64,000 nucleotides of DNA from Bacteroides neonati. GTDB taxonomy: Bacteria; Bacteroidota; Bacteroidia; Bacteroidales; Bacteroidaceae. The notes under the pieces are model-generated. The model ran no database searches. It saw only the letters and a list, made by a program, of their open reading frames with translations, and was not told the origin of the DNA. Positions within the stretch are counted from its first letter, which is position 1. Every line of letters starts with the position of its first letter. The stretch is taken from positions 870,388 to 934,387 of the forward strand of contig NZ_HG726020.1 in NCBI RefSeq assembly GCF_000499785.1, read 5' to 3'. This document shows positions 61,091 through 64,000 of the stretch, piece after piece. The translations under genes were made by a program, and so were the position numbers.

Positions 61091-61200
61091 CTTTCTTTGC
61101 AAGAGTACGTATTCCTATCAGATAAGAGTACGTACTCTTGCTGGCAAAGAATACGTTATTAACACATGCTTAAATAGGAAGTCATGCGAGGCAAGAAAAG
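61091..61200 (+). repeat. Dispersed intergenic repeat, copy 3
   Basis: GCAAGAGTACGTA (61099-61111) and TACGTACTCTTGC (61129-61141) are perfect 13-bp inverted arms with a 17-nt loop; the right arm also forms the 16-bp palindrome AAGAGTACGTACTCTT. It is followed by TTATTAACACATGCTTAAAT and GGCAAGAAAAG, matching the second half of copies 1 and 2. It starts 35 bp after the DUF4857 stop and could also serve as that operon's 3' end. Confidence 0.55.
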
Positions 61201-61365
61201 GTTATTTTCAATCGTTTGAACAAACGACATATTCATCTATAATACAGATATTTATAGAAAAACACACTTATTAATTGACTGTCATTCTCTTTGTTTGCCC
61301 TGTTCTTGTTTTTTTTATTTATCGATACTTGCGAGAGCAATACTTATGCATAAGATAAATAATAA

Positions 61366-61515
61366 AAAGAAGTCATCATCCAAGATTACGATGTAAATGG
61401 TTCTCTATGGGTGTTGGCACAAGAGAACAACATTCCACTCAGAATAATAAAATTGGAAACGATAGAAATTTCTGATAACAGCTATCAGTATATGCACAGC
61501 CTGCCGGTTTACTAA
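61366..61515 (+). pseudogene. Possible 3' remnant of a gene
   Basis: An open frame without a start codon reads KEVIIQDYDVNGSLWVLAQE, then NNIPLRIIKLETIEIS and ends SLPVY at 61515. Codon use and composition look coding, unlike the surrounding DNA. It matches no family I can name. It may be the tail of a gene deleted when neighbouring DNA was rearranged, or chance. Confidence 0.3.
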
Positions 61516-61538
61516 GTTTTTGAAAGCCGATGATATGC

Positions 61539-62138
61539 TCAATGTGTTTGAACCGCCTCTATCAATAAAGTGATATTACTCATAAACAGCTTCACCGAAA
61601 TAGCAAGCAGAATAATACCGAAGAATTTGCGAATGAGATAAATTCCTCCTTTGCCCAGGAAACGTTCGACACGTCCGGTCATACTCAGCACAAAATAGAC
61701 CCAAATCATATTGAGTATCAAAGCAATTACAATATTCATACTGGCATATTCGGCTCGCAAAGAGAGCAGTGTAGTAAAGGCACCGGCACCAGCAAGCAAC
61801 GGAAAGACTAAAGGGACTAAGGTAGCCTCTTTGATGGGGCCTTGGTTTTTAAATATCTCGACATCGAGCAGCATCTCGAGAGACATAAGGAAGATAACCA
61901 ATGCACCTGCCACGGCAAACGATTCAATATCGACATGGAAAAGTTTGAGCATAAAATCGCCTGCATAAAAGAAACCAATCATCAGCCCAAAAGATATTAA
62001 GGTAGCTTTTAACGCATTGACACCCTGCCCCCGCTCTCGTAGATTGATGATAATGGGAATGGAACCAATAATATCGATAACGGCAAACAGTACAATAAAT
62101 GCACTAACCATCTGCTGAAGATTAAAGTCTGCAAACAT
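61539..62138 (-). CDS. MarC family membrane protein
   Basis: 199 residues with six transmembrane helices (AFIVLFAVIDIIGSIPIIIN; FGLMIGFFYAGDFML; VAGALVIFLMSLEMLLDVEI; LVFPLLAGAGAFTTLL; VIALILNMIWVYFVLSM; FFGIILLAISVKLFM). The family pattern is clear, including the PLVFPLLAGAGAF motif. MarC proteins were once linked to multiple antibiotic resistance, but that link is not supported; the substrate is unknown. It is a single gene divergent from the Crp/Fnr gene. Confidence 0.93.
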   Translation of the reverse strand: MFADFNLQQMVSAFIVLFAVIDIIGSIPIIINLRERGQGVNALKATLISFGLMIGFFYAGDFMLKLFHVDIESFAVAGALVIFLMSLEMLLDVEIFKNQGPIKEATLVPLVFPLLAGAGAFTTLLSLRAEYASMNIVIALILNMIWVYFVLSMTGRVERFLGKGGIYLIRKFFGIILLAISVKLFMSNITLLIEAVQTH

Positions 62139-62279
62139 AGTATCCTCCTTTTTTATGCAAATATAGTTTATTTATATGCACGCTCCAAGTGTTCGTTTTC
62201 TGAATTGCGTTCATAATTAAGAAATAATAAAAAAAACAAAAAGAGAGGAGCTACAACTACAGTAAGCCGCTATTATACC

Positions 62280-62287
62280 TACCTTTG
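62280..62287 (+). promoter_or_regulatory. Promoter -7 element of the second Crp/Fnr gene
   Basis: TACCTTTG, 27 bp ahead of the ATG at 62315. It excludes the GTG at 62285 as a start codon because transcription begins after that point. Confidence 0.6.
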
Positions 62288-62314
62288 TGCCTACAAATTA
62301 GAAGATTAAGTAAA

Positions 62315-63013
62315 ATGGACACCACAATGTATGATACTCTTTTGCAATTACCTTTATTCCAAGGTCTTTGCCACGAAGACTTCAGTAAGATACTGGAAAA
62401 AGTAAAATTGCACTTTCTGAAGTACAAGGCAGGAGATGTAATTATGGAAAGCAGAAGTTCTTGTGACCAACTAATCTTTCTACTCAAGGGCGAAATTTCG
62501 TCCATGACAACCTCGCAGGATGAGACTTACACCATTGTAGAACATGCCGAGGCACCTTATGTGATTGAGCCGCACGCACTGCTGGGAATGAACATCAACT
62601 ACGCCTCTTCGTATGTGGCTCGTACCGAAGTCAATGCCATAAGCATCAGCAAATCTTTTGTGCTGAATGCATTGCTCAATTACGACATCTTCCGCTTGAA
62701 TTATATGAATTTTATCAGCAATCGGGCACAGGCTCTCTACGCACAGCTATGGCAAGAGGCTCCGTTGGATCTGATCGACAAGATTGTACGCTTTCTTCAC
62801 ATGCATATTGAAAAGCCACAAGGCGAGAAGATTATTAAGGTAAAAATGGAAGATTTAGCGAGCTATCTGGACGACACGCGATTGAATGTATCGAAAACAC
62901 TGAATATATTGCAAGAGTCGGGCTTATTGTTGCTACGCCGAAAAGAGATTGTGATTATGGATACCGAAAAGCTAATGGACTGGAACGAAGCCCGAAAAAT
63001 CGAAATGAAGTAA
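62315..63013 (+). CDS. Crp/Fnr family transcriptional regulator
   Basis: 232 residues from [15 protein letters not shown]. The cyclic-nucleotide-binding-like domain covers about 8-130 ([40 protein letters not shown]), then a dimer helix and a winged-helix domain (about 150-225; [36 protein letters not shown]). The paired cysteine pattern of Fnr is absent. It stands next to flavodoxin and DUF2023 genes, so it may control redox- or iron-related functions; this is inference. Confidence 0.92.
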   Translation: MDTTMYDTLLQLPLFQGLCHEDFSKILEKVKLHFLKYKAGDVIMESRSSCDQLIFLLKGEISSMTTSQDETYTIVEHAEAPYVIEPHALLGMNINYASSYVARTEVNAISISKSFVLNALLNYDIFRLNYMNFISNRAQALYAQLWQEAPLDLIDKIVRFLHMHIEKPQGEKIIKVKMEDLASYLDDTRLNVSKTLNILQESGLLLLRRKEIVIMDTEKLMDWNEARKIEMK

Positions 63014-63089
63014 CTACCTACCTACTTAGCGTTAAGAACCAACGCGTTATTCATGATAAATGGGTATTTCAGATGTAGCATAACCAGTC

Positions 63090-63097
63090 TATATTTG
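63090..63097 (+). promoter_or_regulatory. Promoter -7 element of the flavodoxin gene
   Basis: TATATTTG, 24 bp ahead of the flavodoxin ATG at 63122; it excludes the in-frame ATG at 63053. Confidence 0.6.
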
Positions 63098-63121
63098 CAT
63101 CATCACAAATATAAATTGATT

Positions 63122-63628
63122 ATGAGTAAAATTGGTGTATTTTATGGTTCCACAACCGGAACAACCGAAGAGATAGCCCAACGCATTGCCGAAAGGCTGA
63201 GTGTTTCTACAAATGATATTCACGATGCTTCGAAGCTCAACGAAGAGATAGCCGGAGAGTACGATGTTTTGGTACTGGGAACTTCAACCTGGGGAGCGGG
63301 TGAACTGCAAGATGACTGGTACGATGGTATCAAAGTGCTTAAAAAGATGGATCTTTCACAGAAATCAATAGCGTTGTTCGGGTGTGGAGATGCAGACTCG
63401 TACAGCGATACGTTTTGCGACGGTATGGGCATCTTATATGAAGAGTTGAAGTCAAGCGGTTGCCGGTTTATCGGGGCAACAGCCATCACCGGATACACAT
63501 TTGATGCATCTACAGCTGTCGTTGACGGAGCATTTGTAGGCCTACCATTGGATGAGGTAAACGAGGATGATAAAACTGCGGAGCGTATTGCTCGGTGGAC
63601 AGAAGAGTTACAAAAACAAATTCATTAA
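63122..63628 (+). CDS. fldA: Flavodoxin
   Basis: 168 residues from MSKIGVFYGSTTGTTEEIA, whose TGTT phosphate loop binds FMN. Further family blocks are LGTSTWGAGELQDDWYDG (the 50s loop with the FMN-stacking Trp) and FGCGDADSYSDTFCDGMG (the 90s loop with Tyr). It is a long-chain flavodoxin of the usual size. It carries low-potential electrons and replaces ferredoxin when iron is scarce. The DUF2023 gene follows after 19 bp, a pairing seen in other Bacteroidetes. Confidence 0.96.
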   Translation: MSKIGVFYGSTTGTTEEIAQRIAERLSVSTNDIHDASKLNEEIAGEYDVLVLGTSTWGAGELQDDWYDGIKVLKKMDLSQKSIALFGCGDADSYSDTFCDGMGILYEELKSSGCRFIGATAITGYTFDASTAVVDGAFVGLPLDEVNEDDKTAERIARWTEELQKQIH

Positions 63629-63647
63629 CCGCAAACGACCACACATT

Positions 63648-63995
63648 ATGGGCAATGGAGGAAATATCCCGGGAGAGGTGAAAATATTCATGAATCACCT
63701 GTATGAGTTCAAAAAGGGCGTACGCAATATGGTGCTTTATACGGTGAAGCGGGAGCATGAGGGGTTTATGACACAGCGATTGGAAAATCAAGACATCAGT
63801 TACATTATACAGGAAGTGGGGGAAACTAAAATCAATCTTTTCTTTGGTAAACCGGAATGCTTGGAAGCCATCAGACACATGATTCTACGTCCGCTAAACC
63901 AATTAACCCCCGAAGAAGACTTCATACTGGGAGCCATGCTGGGATATGACATCTGCCAACAATGTAAACGGTATTGCGGAAAAAGAAGAGCATAA
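63648..63995 (+). CDS. DUF2023 family protein
   Basis: 115 residues from MGNGGNIPGEVKIFMNHLYE (ATG 63648); longer in-frame starts run inside fldA. It is a small soluble alpha/beta protein with the family blocks MVLYTVKREHEGFMTQRL, INLFFGKPECLEAIR and the C-terminal cysteine-rich part YDICQQCKRYCGKRR (CxxC plus one more Cys). The function is unknown; the link with flavodoxin suggests a role under iron limitation. The gene is complete and ends 5 bp before the window edge. Confidence 0.9.
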   Translation: MGNGGNIPGEVKIFMNHLYEFKKGVRNMVLYTVKREHEGFMTQRLENQDISYIIQEVGETKINLFFGKPECLEAIRHMILRPLNQLTPEEDFILGAMLGYDICQQCKRYCGKRRA

Positions 63996-64000
63996 AAAAA

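Larger units (their letters stand above)
61056..61538. other. Gene-poor stretch between the uptake operon and marC
   Basis: These 483 bp hold copy 3 of the dispersed repeat (61091-61200) and, further right, a short open frame that looks like a gene end (61366-61515). No clear terminator for the eight-gene operon was found apart from the hairpin inside the repeat. Confidence 0.5.

Noticed and set aside
1..64000. tRNA or rRNA genes
   Set aside because: No cloverleaf with a GTTCGA-type T-loop or rRNA core sequence was recognised in the intergenic regions; this was by eye, so a covariance scan would be decisive.

Overview
The window looks like chromosomal DNA of a Bacteroides-type member of the Bacteroidales. 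Several signals agree: promoters of the TTTG / TAnnTTTG type ahead of many genes, a GlnN-type glutamine synthetase III of 729 residues, SusC/FecR/ECF-sigma sets, many SPII lipoproteins and TonB-dependent receptors, and a BtuB-BtuG-BtuF-BtuC-BtuD cobalamin locus. The species cannot be named from sequence alone. No rRNA, tRNA or CRISPR array was seen.

Layout. 1-3.6 kb: a nutrient-uptake regulatory set (ECF sigma, FecR-like anti-sigma, SusC-like receptor). The receptor gene is cut after about 153 codons by an IS1380-type element that runs off the left edge, and its upstream region is bracketed by two inverted 15-bp sites resembling invertible-promoter recombination sites. 4-5.5 kb: a second ECF sigma operon with a small membrane protein and a periplasmic protein. 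5.5-32 kb: mostly housekeeping genes: rnz, rpsA, a DUF5686 outer-membrane protein, glnN, a Crp/Fnr regulator, a GH20 hexosaminidase, ftsK-lolA-trxB, DUF5063/exonuclease/rlmI, a nucleoside-type MFS permease, bifunctional nuclease, rsmE, a DUF4836 lipoprotein with an ABC ATPase/permease pair, and a DUF2157-DUF4401-GDYXXLXY membrane operon.

32.9-38.5 kb is visibly AT-richer and decayed. It holds the remains of a peptide-export cluster: a frameshifted outer-membrane receptor, a C39 peptidase-ABC exporter that has lost its ATPase domain, a broken nucleotidyltransferase gene, a transposase relict fused in frame to a protein with a Gly/Ala-rich hydrophobic tail, and a 50-residue two-helix membrane protein.

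38.6-43.2 kb is a GH57 / GT4 / debranching-enzyme operon for glycogen- or starch-like glucan. 43.4-44.8 kb holds a rhomboid protease and a DUF1003 protein whose 3' ends overlap by 211 bp on opposite strands. 44.9-51.5 kb is the cobalamin uptake operon, read leftward behind a cobalamin riboswitch. Divergent from it, 51.6-61.1 kb is an eight-gene rightward operon: TonB receptor, DUF4876 lipoprotein, DUF6850 barrel, Cys-containing lipoprotein, PepSY-type membrane protein, ABC ATPase, ABC permease, DUF4857 protein. I read it as a complete, apparently uncharacterised envelope uptake system, probably for a metal or metal chelate. The right end has MarC, a Crp/Fnr regulator, flavodoxin and a DUF2023 protein, which fits an iron- or redox-responsive neighbourhood.

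Three intergenic regions (3.6, 32.5 and 61.1 kb) carry copies of one hairpin-bearing dispersed repeat of about 110-120 bp built around AGTACGTATT.
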